64,000 bases of DNA, taken from positions 6,262,001 through 6,326,000 of the forward strand of contig OX442322.1 of the NCBI GenBank assembly GCA_949358305.1, in the 5' to 3' direction. Positions 31,259 through 42,029 of the stretch are shown in pieces. The notes below the pieces were generated by a model. That model was not told the origin of the DNA. It saw only the letters and a program-made list of their open reading frames with translations, and searched no databases. The stretch comes from Strigamia acuminata. Taxonomy: Eukaryota; Arthropoda; Chilopoda; Geophilomorpha; Linotaeniidae. A program made the position numbers and the translations under genes. Numbering within the stretch: the first letter of the stretch is position 1; each line of letters opens with the position of its first letter.

Positions 31259-31841
31259 TGTTATGTGGGATTTAGGCCCACTTGAGGCTACCCACACAAC
31301 TGGGATATGATAGGAAATAAAGAGTCATTATTTTAGGTTTAAATTCCAAATGGTTTTTATTTAACCAGACAGCAAAGCTGTTTGATTACTCTTTCAAATG
31401 GATGGGTCTACACTGTTTACATTGGCAGATAACTTAAACTCAAATGATACAATTATCAAAACATAAATCATACAATAATCCAAATAAATTATATAAACTC
31501 TACAAAACACTTTGAATTGAGATGTAACCTGAAATCATTAAATGGTGATTAAATTGATAAAAATTTCCGCAGCCAGCCAAGAACAGGCTGACATTGGATA
31601 GGAGAGATTTGAGTTCACTCTCAAGTGAGAGCTGGAAGAGAACTGTCGAACTTGGGCGGATTCACTTAACAGGAAAGCTCCTGTTACCCCCTTTAACTAA
31701 TTGATAAGTCCAGTGACGAGGCAATGATGTAATCGAGTGCCAACGCCATCTATGGACGAAATTTAGCAACTTTAATCCGAATTATAGCCGAATTACGCGC
31801 TACGGGTCGTCCGTTGATCGGGACGGCCTGTACGCGTAGCA
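31259..31841 (-). repeat. 3' LTR of gypsy G
   Basis: 583 bp, TGTTATGTGGG ... CGCGTAGCA, matching 39453-40058 with about four substitutions and one 23-bp length change. Confidence 0.95.
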
Positions 31842-31855
31842 ACTCCCTTTTTTGC
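31842..31855 (-). promoter_or_regulatory. Polypurine tract of G
   Basis: The minus strand reads GCAAAAAAGGGAGT directly before the 3' LTR; the identical tract is present in H at 55243-55256. Confidence 0.85.
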
Positions 31856-32797
31856 GTAATTTTGGTCTCTAAAATTAAATTTCGGTTGAAGACAATTCTC
31901 TTTTTAGTTCTTTCTTTACCAAATATTAGATCTCAATTCATAGTGTCAAATAAAACAATTTACATCTCTTTTTACTCCCTTTTAGATCGATGTACATACA
32001 AAAGAAAAATCTTAATCTGTTTTGAATACAATATTTCTCATATTGGTCATATTACTTCATAAATTATACAATCATAATTTCCAACTTAACCATTACGTAA
32101 AAGAGCATACAAAAACTAAAGTTCAAAAAAAAATGAATTGCTCAAACTATAATTAACCAAATTATTTCATCCATTTTTACAATAAACGTTCATAAATAAA
32201 ATGTAACATTTAAATTTCACAATAAATTCTCATAAAATAGTTTTAACTTCTTTAAACTAGCAAAATAAATTTGTTTTTGGTTTTCATTATTTTCTTTAAA
32301 AATTTGAATTCTCTTCTAAAACATCAACTCTCTAAATCCTAGAACATTTACAAAATTTTGTGTTTGAAAATTTATTTACAATTCACATAATCAGTTTTAT
32401 TCAAATTACGATAAACTTCACTAAATTCGCATTAATTACTTCGCCTCGCGACCTCGGATTTTCGTGTCATCAAGTTCAACATTATTAAAAATTTTAAACT
32501 TACTAAAACCAATTTTTATCTGCTAATACTATGTAAAATAACATTTCTAACATATTTTCCTATTCATTAAAATTAATCCAAAGTCTAAGAAAATTTTCAA
32601 CACGAATGAGCGAAGATCGCGATTTGTTTCGTTTCGCGAAGTTTGGCATTTTATACACTTTTAACCTAATGTTTCAACTCAAAATCATACTAAAAACACT
32701 TAAACTGTATTCACAAACCTCAAAAAACACAATTCAATTCACAAAATGACAGATAAATATCAAAATTTAAGCTTTGGTTCACGCAAGAAGCTCGCAT
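31856..32797 (-). other. G 3' untranslated region
   Basis: About 0.94 kb of AT-rich non-coding sequence between the pol stop and the purine tract. H has a counterpart of similar size at 55257-56305. I see no ORF with a domain. Confidence 0.7.
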
Positions 32798-35700
32798 TCA
32801 CCTCGGCGAAAATGTGGAGTAGCAATGGCGGTAGGATTTTCTCGCCTTCGGTCTGAGCTTGCGCGAACGATAGTCGTCGTTTTGCGTATTCGCGCCATCT
32901 AGTGGCGGATTTTTAAGTTGTTTTTCAGTGTTTTCGGGTTCTGTTTGCGGTTCAAACAATGATTTGAGGGAAATTTGTTCACTATCATCGATGTAACGTT
33001 CTTTTGCTTTGCTTTGCTTTGTTTTTGTTGGTTTATCCAGTTCTTCAACAACAATTTCTCCTTTTTTACTGATTTTCTTCACTTTTTCAGCAAATTTCAC
33101 TTTCTTCTCTGGCATTTCTTTCAACGAAGTGGCTACGTTCATGTCCGACGTGAACGTATTATTTTCATGACGCGCTGTGATTGGTTGAGAGATACATTGA
33201 AATACATTGATGAAAATCCTCATTTTGTCAACTTTGCTAAACACAGATAAGGTTAGGTCTGGGGGTGTCGGGGGGGGGGGGGGGGGGGGGGGGGTTACGC
33301 CCCCCCTTGTAAGAAAAAAAGAAGCTAGAACCTCGAAAACATTGAATTTGAGAAAAATACGTTGAGGAAACGAACCGACATGAATAGATCTCAGCCAATC
33401 ACAGCGCGTCATGAAAATAATACGTTCATGTCGGACATGAACGTAGCCACTGCCTTCTTTCAAAGCTTCATCTATGTCTTCTTCAATTCTTGCTTTATAC
33501 GGTTTCAACCTTTCTACGTTAACAATATCACTTTTCTTTCGTGTGGAATTAATAATTTCATAGTCATTTGGAGCTGTTCGTCGCACAATCTCGTAAGGGC
33601 CGGAAAATTGAGGTAAAAGCTTCTCTGACAGGCCAACTTTCCTATTTATGGTCTTCAAATAGACTAATTCGCCTGGTTCGAATTCTTTGTTGACTCTATC
33701 TTTGTCGAATCTTTTCTTACTTTTCTCAGACTGTTTTTGAAGTCGTTCATTTGCAATCTTCCTAGCCTGTTGCATGAATTTTGATGTGCGTAACGTGAAC
33801 TCTTTTTGGGGCAGATTTAGGTTAACATCTATTGTCAAATCCACATCATATCCTCGAAGAAGATAGTGCGGTGTATAACCTGTTGTTTCATGAACTCCCG
33901 TGTTGTAGGAAAACAGGACAAATGGCAGGAACTCATCCCAATCGGTGTGATCATCATTAACATAACTTTGCAACATTTTTGCGAATGTCGCGTTAAATCT
34001 TTCTGTTAATCCGTTGGTCTTTGGGTGGTATCCTGACGTTGTTTTATGCAAACTTTTGAATAAATTAGATACTTCTTCAATCATTTGGTTCCTGTATTCC
34101 GTTCCACGGTCGCTTAAAATTTCTCTTGGGCTGCCTTCCTTAAGAATCACTTCATAAACCAAAGTCTTTGCTGCTTCTAGAGCTGTTCCTACTGGTGCAG
34201 CTCTTGCAATCACAGATCTTGACAAATAATCAGTCACAACAAAAACGTGTTTATTTCCTAATTTTGACAATGGGAAAGGTCCAAGTGTGTCTATTCCAAT
34301 CCGCTCGAATGGTTTTGAGACGGTTGACCACGGTTGCATTAGTCCTTTTGCTGGAGTTGTCATCGATTTTGCTTTTGCGCAGCTTTGGCAGGACAAGACG
34401 TATTTTCTAACGTCGGTGTAAATTCTTGTCCAAAAGAATCTTGTTCTTATTCGTTTCCATGTTTTTGCCAAACCTAAATGAGCTCCTAGTAATCCGTCGT
34501 GCATTTCATGCAATACCTCCTTCTGGAGTTGTTTCGGAACTACTAGCAATAATCCTTCCGTATTTAGGGAACTTGAAGAATTTTTCTTCCTAAATAACGT
34601 TTTCTCATGGAGCACGTACTGCTTAAGCGGTCGTCTCCTCTTCTTTGGAAGTTGCTCTAGGTTTTCAACTGCTGTAATTAGGTCCAATAGTTTGGGATCC
34701 ATCCTCTGTTGTGCAGGGAGGTCCAAATTTTCCAAGAAAAGCGAAGGTAATTTTTCTATTTCTTCTTCACTCATCTGGTCTGGTATCCTACTTAGTGCAT
34801 CGGCATCTGTGTGCTTTTTGCCGCTTTTATACACTATATCGAAATCAAAGTCTACTAACTGCAATGCCCACCTGGCTAAGCGTCCATTGGGATTTCGGAC
34901 TGACTTCAGCCATTGGAGGGGTTGGTGGTCGGTTATTATTTGGAATTTCTGTCCGTACAAGTAAGGTCTGAATTTCTGTACTGCAAACATTATGGCGAGA
35001 CACTCTCTTTCAGTGGCGGTGTAGTTTTGTTCCGCTGTGCTCATCAGTTTGCTTGCATACGCTACAACTCGCTCCTGGTTGTTGATCTTTTGCTTCAGAA
35101 TGGCTCCCATTCCATACGCGCTTGCGTCGGTTGATACTATGAATGGCTGTGCAAAGTCTGGATGCGCCAACACCGGTACTGTTATTAATGCATTTCGGAG
35201 TGTGATGAACGCTGTATCGTGGGGTGGTCCCCAGTCAAACTTCTCGTCCTTTTTAGTGAGATTCACCAGAGGTTTAGAAATGTCTGCAAATCCCTTGATG
35301 AATTTTCGGTAATAAGAGCAGAGTCCTAAAAAACCACGTAGTTGTTTAACGTTCACAGGAAGTGGAAACTTCGCGACTGCTTCCAGGTTCCTGGGATCTG
35401 GTGAAACTCCATCAGCATCAACCACATGTCCTAGATATCGAATGGTGTTGGTGGCAAACGTACATTTGCTCAACTTAACTTTCAGGTTTGCCGTTCTGAG
35501 CTTTTGAAAAACTGCGTCCACGTCTATGAGGTGCTGTTCAAATGTCTTTGAGAATATTATCAAATCGTCGATGTACGCTATGCATACCTTTCCCAAGAGG
35601 TTGCCAAGCACTTTATTCATCAATTTTTGAAAGGCGGCTGGGCTGTTACATAATCCCATTCCGAGGACATTAAATTCATAATGTCTGCTAGACGTGGTGA

Positions 35701-36957
35701 ACGCTGTCTTTTCACGATCTTGTTCGTCTATTTCGACTTGGTGGTATCCCTGAATGAGATCCATCATCGAAAAATACTTCGCACCCGCTAGTTGATCTAG
35801 AGTGTCGTCAATACGCGGTAAGGGATACACCATTTTCTTTGTTACTGCGTTTAAACGTCTCCAATCTACGCAAAATCTCCATCTGCCGTCTCTTTTCTTG
35901 ATGAGTAGTACTGGTGCACTCCATGGGCTCTCGGATTCTCTAATTACTCCTTGTTCAAGTAACTTCTTTGTTTCAGCCTCCTCGATTTCTTTTTCCTTAA
36001 TGGATCGTCTATAAGGTTGCAAGTGGATTGGAGGAGAGTCTCCTGTATCAATACGATGTTTTATTGCCTGTGCTCTGCCTAAGTCACTGTCAGATGTTGC
36101 AAATCTATCCGAATTCTTCTCTAGCAGCTGTCGCATCAATTCCTGTTGAGTTGGTGTCATATTCTCATTTGCCATGGCCTTGCTAAAGTCAAATTGATCA
36201 GCTCTTTTTTCATCTAACAAGCCAGACTCAATCACGTAAAATGCTTTTGCAACTGCTGAGTTTTTTCCTAAATAGATTGTCTTTTTAGTTGGATTCGCAA
36301 CACGGAGAACTCCTTCACCTTTTCTGAATTTAGTCAATGTCTTGCAACAAATCACGCCAAATCGATCAATTACTCCACTTAATGGTTCTACAAACAATTC
36401 ATCATCAACTTTCTTTGCTATCTTTATTGGTACTACACATTCATGTAAAGCTGGTATCGTTATTGGTTTTAAAACTCGCACAATATAGTTTTGTTCAGTG
36501 TAATTCTTGGACATTGGGAATACTTCTTGTTGTTTATCTTTTGGCCCTACAAAGATCTTCTGTTGGTCATAGTCGAGCTGGCACCTTGCAGATCTTAAAA
36601 AATTATCTCCAAGCAGTAAATGGTTGCCAAATCCGCTGACAATCAGCACTTCAATGGTATGTTGTTGTTGTCCGACATCAATGGTAATCCTGGTTTTTCC
36701 TACTGGGGTTATCAATGAACCATCTACAACTCTAAGTCGAACATGTGGACATGGTTGGTATTTGAGCTGCAGAGTTCTTACCAAATCTTCATTAATGATG
36801 TTGCGATAACCTCCGGAATCCAAGACACCAGTTATCTCCAAACCATTCACTACTACTGGAATCTGCAAAAGTTCATCTGTGGCGTTCAGCTCAATGATTT
36901 CTAATTTTCTCTTTTTGAATTTCTTCTTGTTTTTCCGTCTTTGTGGCCATTCTAGTT
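32798..36957 (-). CDS. Gypsy G Pol: protease, RT, RNase H, integrase
   Basis: Expressed by minus-1 frameshift from gag; there is no ATG at the junction, and the first ATG (36868) lies inside the protease region. Domains: protease (GVLDSGGYRNII), RT (WSAPVLLIKKRDG, RFCVDWRRLN, SMMDLIQGYHQV, catalytic YIDDLIIFS), RNase H (VSTDASAYGMGAIL, TERECLAIMFAV, TDHQPLQWL, DALSRIP), integrase zinc finger (HDGLLGAHLG ... CQSCAKAK), core (GIDTLGPF, SDRGTEYRN, NGLTERFN) and a GPY/F-like end (LLPQFSGPYEIV). Sister element H is about 85% identical. The frame includes a 339-base insert (33116-33463 region) that adds 113 codons, including a proline run, without a stop. Confidence 0.95.
33125..33454. mobile_element. 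MITE-like insert inside G pol
   Basis: A 330-bp insert absent from H at the same place. It has terminal inverted repeats of about 65 bp (AGTGGCTACGTTCATGTCC at both ends) and 9-bp direct repeats TTCTTTCAA (33116-33124 and 33455-33463). Each end carries a near-palindrome, ACGTTCATGTC(C/G)GACATGAACGT. The centre holds a run of 25 G (33270-33294). It encodes no transposase. The superfamily is uncertain: 9-bp duplications fit Mutator-like elements, while CAGTGGC-like ends recall hAT. Confidence 0.88.
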
Positions 36958-38457
36958 TCCCGATTGATTAGCTGGTCCACCACGTGGGGCTCCTCGTTGA
37001 CCTTGGCCTCCTTGGTAATTTTCAATGAAATTTTTACCTTTATAATTTGGATTTCGTGGGTGGCCTTGGTTATTTGGATTCCCCTGTTGTCTTTGACCTT
37101 GTTGTTGTTGTGGTGGATTCCATTGCTGTTGTGGTTGTTGTTGCTGTTGGAATCTTTTGCCTGAATTGTTCCACTGATTATTCCAATTGCCTCTGTTTTG
37201 ACCTTTATTGTTGTTCCATCCTCTACCTTGATTCCAATTGCTATTGTTGTTCCACCATCCACTTTGTTGTCCAGGTCGTCCTCTAAAGTCACTTCTATTG
37301 TAGAACTGAGCCTGGTTTGGATGTGGTGTATACCATTGATTTTGGTAGAAGACAGGAGTGACCTCTGCATATTGAACATCCCCAAACTGCTGCTGTTGTC
37401 TTAGCACTTTGACCTCTGCTAACAACTCGTCTTTTGTTTTATTGACGTCGCTCGGTTCTACCAAGCAACTCGGTGTCACCTCACCTGTTGTATCAACAGC
37501 TTTTTGCAGTAGGGTTAGTAAAACTTCTGCAGGATCCTCATTGAATGCGTGGGCTTCCAACAATCCAAGTTGTGATGTTAATTGGTCCAGCGTCTTTGGG
37601 TAATTGGCTACTAATTTGTCTCTGATCACCTTTTTAAGTCCTTGAAACACATGAAATATCTTTTGATCTTCCGTAAACGACGGTCTTGCATAAGAGCATT
37701 CTTTTAATATCTTCTGCATGTGTTCCAAAGCTGTTCCGTCCTTGTGCTGCATTGCTTGTAATTTCGCCAAAATGGCTGTTATTTGTCGTCTAAATTTTAT
37801 TTTCAAGGCATCTTTCCATTCAGTCCAAGTTCTAGTCGGATGTAATGGAAGTTGGTCCAAATACCACGATGAAGCAGAATGTTTCAGCACAATTGACAGA
37901 TGTTTAATTCTTTCAGTATCATCGGCAATCGTATCTTCGTATCCAATTAACCATGTGTCGATATTTCCAGTGGCTGGATCAAAATCAACTGGATTTCTTC
38001 TATTAACCACTAAATTTTGTAATGCTGTTTGTATCGCAACTAGTTCTGGTGATGGCGAAGCATTAGCCATCTTTATTGGAGATTGTTCTTTATTAATACA
38101 CAAATATGAAAGTTCTAAATTCGGTTGCTCCTCAACGTCTTGGAAAATGTCCTTCTCGTCCGCGTCGTCCAAATCACCCTGTTCTCGTATCAATAGTTCT
38201 CCTAATTGCTCCACTTCATGTGGAAACAATTCAGCTTGAAGATCAGGATTAACAACTCGTATACGGTGCTGTTGTGGGGTTTCACCTTCCCTTTTTTGAG
38301 TTTTAAGTTCCTCTTTGGGTTTTGGCTTCCTCCTTCGGTCAGACACCTTGTCACTCAATACTGTTTCTTCTTCCAAATTTTCTTCTTTCTTGACACCTGA
38401 AAGCAGGTAATCCGTTACGAATTTTGAAAACGCGTAATGTTTGGAGTCCGCAATGAT
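36952..38457 (-). CDS. Gypsy G Gag
   Basis: The frame is open from the codon after TAA (38458-38460) to TAG (36952-36954). The first ATG is at 38070 (MANASPSPELV), but about 129 codons before it are open and strongly conserved with H (for example GETPQQHRIRVV, AELFPHEVEQLGELL), so translation probably starts upstream at a non-ATG codon or after splicing. The core fits a retrotransposon gag (NIDTWLIGYED, WKDALKIKFRRQI, KTLDQLTSQLG). The C-terminus is rich in Gln, Asn, Gly and Arg with no CCHC knuckle; this basic tail probably binds RNA instead. Confidence 0.9.
   Translation of the reverse strand: MIADSKHYAFSKFVTDYLLSGVKKEENLEEETVLSDKVSDRRRKPKPKEELKTQKREGETPQQHRIRVVNPDLQAELFPHEVEQLGELLIREQGDLDDADEKDIFQDVEEQPNLELSYLCINKEQSPIKMANASPSPELVAIQTALQNLVVNRRNPVDFDPATGNIDTWLIGYEDTIADDTERIKHLSIVLKHSASSWYLDQLPLHPTRTWTEWKDALKIKFRRQITAILAKLQAMQHKDGTALEHMQKILKECSYARPSFTEDQKIFHVFQGLKKVIRDKLVANYPKTLDQLTSQLGLLEAHAFNEDPAEVLLTLLQKAVDTTGEVTPSCLVEPSDVNKTKDELLAEVKVLRQQQQFGDVQYAEVTPVFYQNQWYTPHPNQAQFYNRSDFRGRPGQQSGWWNNNSNWNQGRGWNNNKGQNRGNWNNQWNNSGKRFQQQQQPQQQWNPPQQQQGQRQQGNPNNQGHPRNPNYKGKNFIENYQGGQGQRGAPRGGPANQSGN
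36955..36961 (-). promoter_or_regulatory. Minus-1 frameshift slippery site of G (GGGAAAC)
   Basis: The heptamer G GGA AAC in gag phase ends exactly at the UAG stop. A minus-1 slip enters the pol frame, which is then open through protease. It fits the X XXY YYZ rule. H has the same heptamer in the same place. Confidence 0.9.
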
Positions 38458-38460
38458 TTA

Positions 38461-39434
38461 TTAAGTGTAGAGAAGGCGCAATCCTTTGAATTAGAGCAAA
38501 TTTCTTTTTATAGATAAACACTTTTCACAAAACAAACACTTTCACTCTCTGAAACAAATCAACAATTAAACACTTCAATTTTCACGGTCATTATTTTTAC
38601 ATAATTCAAAAATATCAAAACAATCAAATTTTCACAGTCATTCATATAAAGAACACGAAATAACTATCAGTAAATATTCAACAACAACATCCTGAAAAAC
38701 AATCAATCATTAAACAATTCATTCCCACTTCAATTTTATCAATTCCCAAAGTCACAAAGAAATTCAAAGTCTCCAAATCAATCAACTTATTATAATCTAA
38801 CTTCTTATTAAACAAACACTTTCATCAAAAAAAACAAAAAGAAATTTCCTGAAAATTCAAAATTCATTGATTAATTTCAACCAAATTCTTTATTAAATTC
38901 CCTATAATAACTCAAATGTTATTCAAAAATCTCAAAATTCATCAACAAATCTCAAAATTCATCAACAAATCTCAACTTAATTATTTTATTAAATGAACAC
39001 TTTTTCACAAATAATTCAATAAACAACTCAAATACTATTCAAACTTCAAATCAAACAACACCAATTGTAAAGTCATCCAATTAAATATTCAATTGCTTTG
39101 TTTAGCTTTTCTAATTTTAACTTCATTAGCTCTAATTGACTCTATTAACAATGAGTCACTCTTATTTTTCCTATCATTTCTTGCAGTGAGTCATGCATAT
39201 TCAAATTAGGTTGGGATCTTTCTAAATTTTATAAGGTTTTCAAACAATTTTTAAAGCTAATTTTTACCAATTTTAACTCTAATTTTGCCAATTTTTGAGT
39301 TTTTCAACTCTAAATTTTAATTTCTTAATGCTAATTTGCAAATTTTTAATGAATTTTCACAACTTTTGACTATTTTTATTAAATTTTCAAATTTGGGTTT
39401 TTCTATTTTAATTTTGGAGCGGTGTTTGGGGAAA
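38461..39434 (-). other. G 5' leader
   Basis: About 1 kb of AT-rich non-coding leader with many CAAATTC and AAAATTCATCAACAAATCTC repeats; no ORF with a domain. Confidence 0.65.
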
Positions 39435-39449
39435 CCGCAATCTCCACCA
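39435..39449 (-). promoter_or_regulatory. Primer binding site of G
   Basis: The minus strand reads TGGTGGAGATTGCGG three bases after the LTR. H has TGGTGGAGATCGCGG at the same place. The 5' TGG matches the CCA end of a tRNA; I could not assign which tRNA. Confidence 0.65.
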
Positions 39450-39452
39450 CTT

Positions 39453-40058
39453 TGTTATGTGGGATTTAGGCCCACTTGAGGCTACCCACACAACTGGGAT
39501 ATGATAGGAAATAAAGAGTCATTATTTTAGGTTTAAATTCCAAATGGTTTTTATTTAACCAGACAGCAAAGCTGTTTGATTACTCTTTCAAATGGATGGG
39601 TCTACACTGTTTACATTGGCAGATAACTTAAACTCAAATGATACAATTATCAAAACATAAATCATACAATTATCAAAACATAAATCATACAATAATCCAA
39701 ATAAATTATATAAACTCTACAAAACACTTTGAATTGAGATGTAACCTGAAATCATTAAATGGTGATTAAATTGATAACAATTTCCGCAGCCAGCCAAGAA
39801 CAGGCTGGCATTGGATAGGAGGGATTTGAGTTCACTCTCAAGTGAGAGCTGGAAGAGAACTGTCGAACTTGGGCGGATTCACTTAACAGGAAAGCTCCTG
39901 TTACCCCCTTTAACTAATTGATAAGTCCAGTGACGAGGCAATGATGTAATCGATTGCCAACGCCATCTATGGACGAAATTTAGCAACTTTAATCCGAATT
40001 ATAGCCGAATTACGCGCTACGGGTCGTCCGTTGATCGGGACGGCCTGTACGCGTAGCA
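39453..40058 (-). repeat. 5' LTR of gypsy G
   Basis: 606 bp; partner of 31259-31841, with an extra 23-bp tandem copy near 39665. ATAC follows. Confidence 0.95.
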
Positions 40059-40062
40059 ATAC

Positions 40063-41057
40063 GCAGCTGTCTTGTTTGCAAGAGAGGGAAGCTGATGCGC
40101 GAGGACCCGCCTACCGGTGATCCGCCGTCCGAGCGTGTTACACCTGCGGCTCCGTTCCAACACACCGAGATCAACCATTTGGGTCCGGTGGTGCTGGGGA
40201 GTGGGCGCAAGGCTTCCAAAGCCTACATCCTGTTGTTTACCTGGTTAGTTACTCGAAGCGTCCACCTTGAGGTGTCCGAGGATCTCTCGGTGGAGAAATT
40301 CTTGCTTGCTTTTCGACGTTTCGCAGCCTGCTTTGGTTATCCGGCGAAGGTTTTCTCCGATAACTCGAAGACCTTTTCTCGCGGTGCCCAAGAGATTCAA
40401 TCTTGGGGGAAGTTGGTCGCCAAAAAAGGGATGCGGACGCTTCTCTCAGAGAAGCGAGTCTTATGGACGTTTATTCCCCCCTTGTCCCCCTGGGCGAGTG
40501 GAGCTTGGGAGCGTTTAGTGCGGTCCGTAAAGAACAAGCTACGCAAGACTTTATTGCGCCAGACTATCGACTTGGAGTCCTTGCAGACTCTAGTGGCCGA
40601 GATAAGTTCAGTGCTTAACTCGCGTCCGCTATCTTATGTTCACGAGGAGGTGGACGGTGGTCGTATCCTGAGCCCGGAGAACTTCCTCACCGGCGGTACG
40701 ACTAAATACGTCATCAATCGTCCCGTTCACGCGATTCGTCAGAAAGATTTGAGACGACTTGACCACAAGCGCAGACTCGCCTTATGGGAGTTCTGGCGTT
40801 TGTGGAAGGAAAGCTACCTTCAACAGTTACGCAATTTTCATGAAGTCAAAGGAGATCGACATCCCCGCAACCCCAAAGTAGGACAAATTCTTTTACTTGA
40901 AAAGGTGGGGTCAAACCCATACTTTTGGCCTTTAGCGCGTATTGACGTTGTGTATCCCGGCGACGACGGGATAATCCGTGTCGTGCGAGTCACGTCTGCT
41001 GAAGGGAAACAATTTCTCCGTTCGGTCAAGCACATCCGTGTGCTTGAGTTAGATTGA
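40063..41057 (+). pseudogene. BEL F integrase, remainder
   Basis: Continues the integrase zinc motif directly (SCLVCKREG), then the core: INHLGPVVLGSG with the first catalytic Asp position replaced by Asn (H-L-G-P context), FSDNSKTFSRGAQEI with the second Asp, and SPWASGAWERLVRSVK with the Glu. The C-terminus has the BEL block SVLNSRPLSY and ends VKHIRVLELD before a TGA. The open frame is unbroken here. Confidence 0.93.
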
Positions 41058-41111
41058 CGTTTGAGAAGTCGCAGTTCTTCCGGCGTTGTTTTCTTCCCGC
41101 CAGCAAGACGC
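41058..41111 (+). other. BEL F 3' untranslated region
   Basis: A short spacer before the 3' LTR; only a weak purine tract (CAGCAAGACG) is visible. Confidence 0.5.
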
Positions 41112-42029
41112 TGTTGCTAGCAACCGCAATGGAATCGTTAGCGGTTCAGCTTTGGTTTTTAGACAGAAAGTGTCTTTAGTTTTTTAATAATCTTTTTGTC
41201 TTCATTTAGTAGCTTTTAGCCTGATCGCCAGGAATTTGGAGCACTTACCTGCACTGATTTCTTGGTCTTGACCGTCTTGGACGAGCTGCGTTGCCATTCC
41301 AACTCGTCACTGCTTTAGATTTAAGTTTTAGCAGAGCTTAGAGCATTTTCTCCTATGTTTGTATAAGTTTTAGGCCTCCCGTGTTTGAGCGCCATCTCTT
41401 GATCTGCTTTGTAATTAGTGATTGTTGTTGATATGCCTTATTGACAAGTGTAAAAGTGTTATTTGATTTAAGTGACACTGCTCATGCCTGTTAAAGCTTT
41501 GAGCTGTGTCTGAGGTTTAGTTTTGGGCCTTTCAGGCTATAGTGTTCTTTGCCTGAGTGCATCTGTTATTTATAAGCATTTATTTCCATGTTTTTGCCTT
41601 TATTCCAATGTAACTGATGCATTTCGCTTATTTTGCTTATGTCTATTGTCGAGCGCCTAACAATGAGCGCGTGAGTCTTGTCTGGTTGAAACTTAACCCT
41701 GACGGTTGAGTTTTTTCCTCCTCTCTCTCACTTTGGATTAAAACTGTTGTTTTATTTCCCAAACCAGTCTATTTCTTCTGCATACATGATGTGTAGTGAG
41801 TAGAAAACCGGGTGCGCTTTCTACTCCTACTGGCCGCCACTTTGTGAGTTGATTCGAACGTTTATGCACGAGATCGTTAACCCTAATTTGCCGTGGTTGG
41901 GCCCGACCTTGTCTGGTGACGCATGCGCACGTCCACACATCCACTATACTTTTGCTTTTCTTCTGGAAATTCTTCCGCCATCGTCGCTGACCGTTTCCCC
42001 GTCCTGGTCTGTTGCCAGTGCTAGCAACA
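41112..42029 (+). repeat. 3' LTR of BEL F
   Basis: 918 bp bounded by a perfect inverted repeat, TGTTGCTAGC ... GCTAGCAACA. The last ~750 bp match the truncated 5' LTR. The base run after it (ACGGT) is a candidate duplication whose partner is lost. Confidence 0.85.

Larger units (their letters stand above)
31259..40058 (-). mobile_element. Gypsy element G, full length
   Basis: A complete minus-strand Ty3/gypsy element: LTRs 31259-31841 and 39453-40058, 4-bp duplications ATAC (31255-31258 and 40059-40062), primer site, leader, gag, slippery site, pol, long 3' untranslated region and purine tract. The 23-bp length difference of the LTRs is one extra copy of a TTATCAAAACATAAATCATA-type unit in the right LTR. 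Gag and pol are open throughout, except that pol carries a MITE-like insert that keeps the frame. Confidence 0.96.
18741..42029 (+). mobile_element. BEL/Pao element F, split by two nested insertions
   Basis: A plus-strand BEL/Pao element: truncated 5' LTR (18741-19491), leader, gag-protease-RT (20210-23199), interruption by gypsy K, RNase H and integrase start (about 30022-31258), interruption by gypsy G, rest of integrase (40063-41057) and a full 3' LTR (41112-42029). The LTR copies differ at roughly 11 of 750 bases. Removing G together with one copy of its ATAC duplication leaves the integrase frame continuous. A frameshifting deletion in RT means F is dead. Confidence 0.93.
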
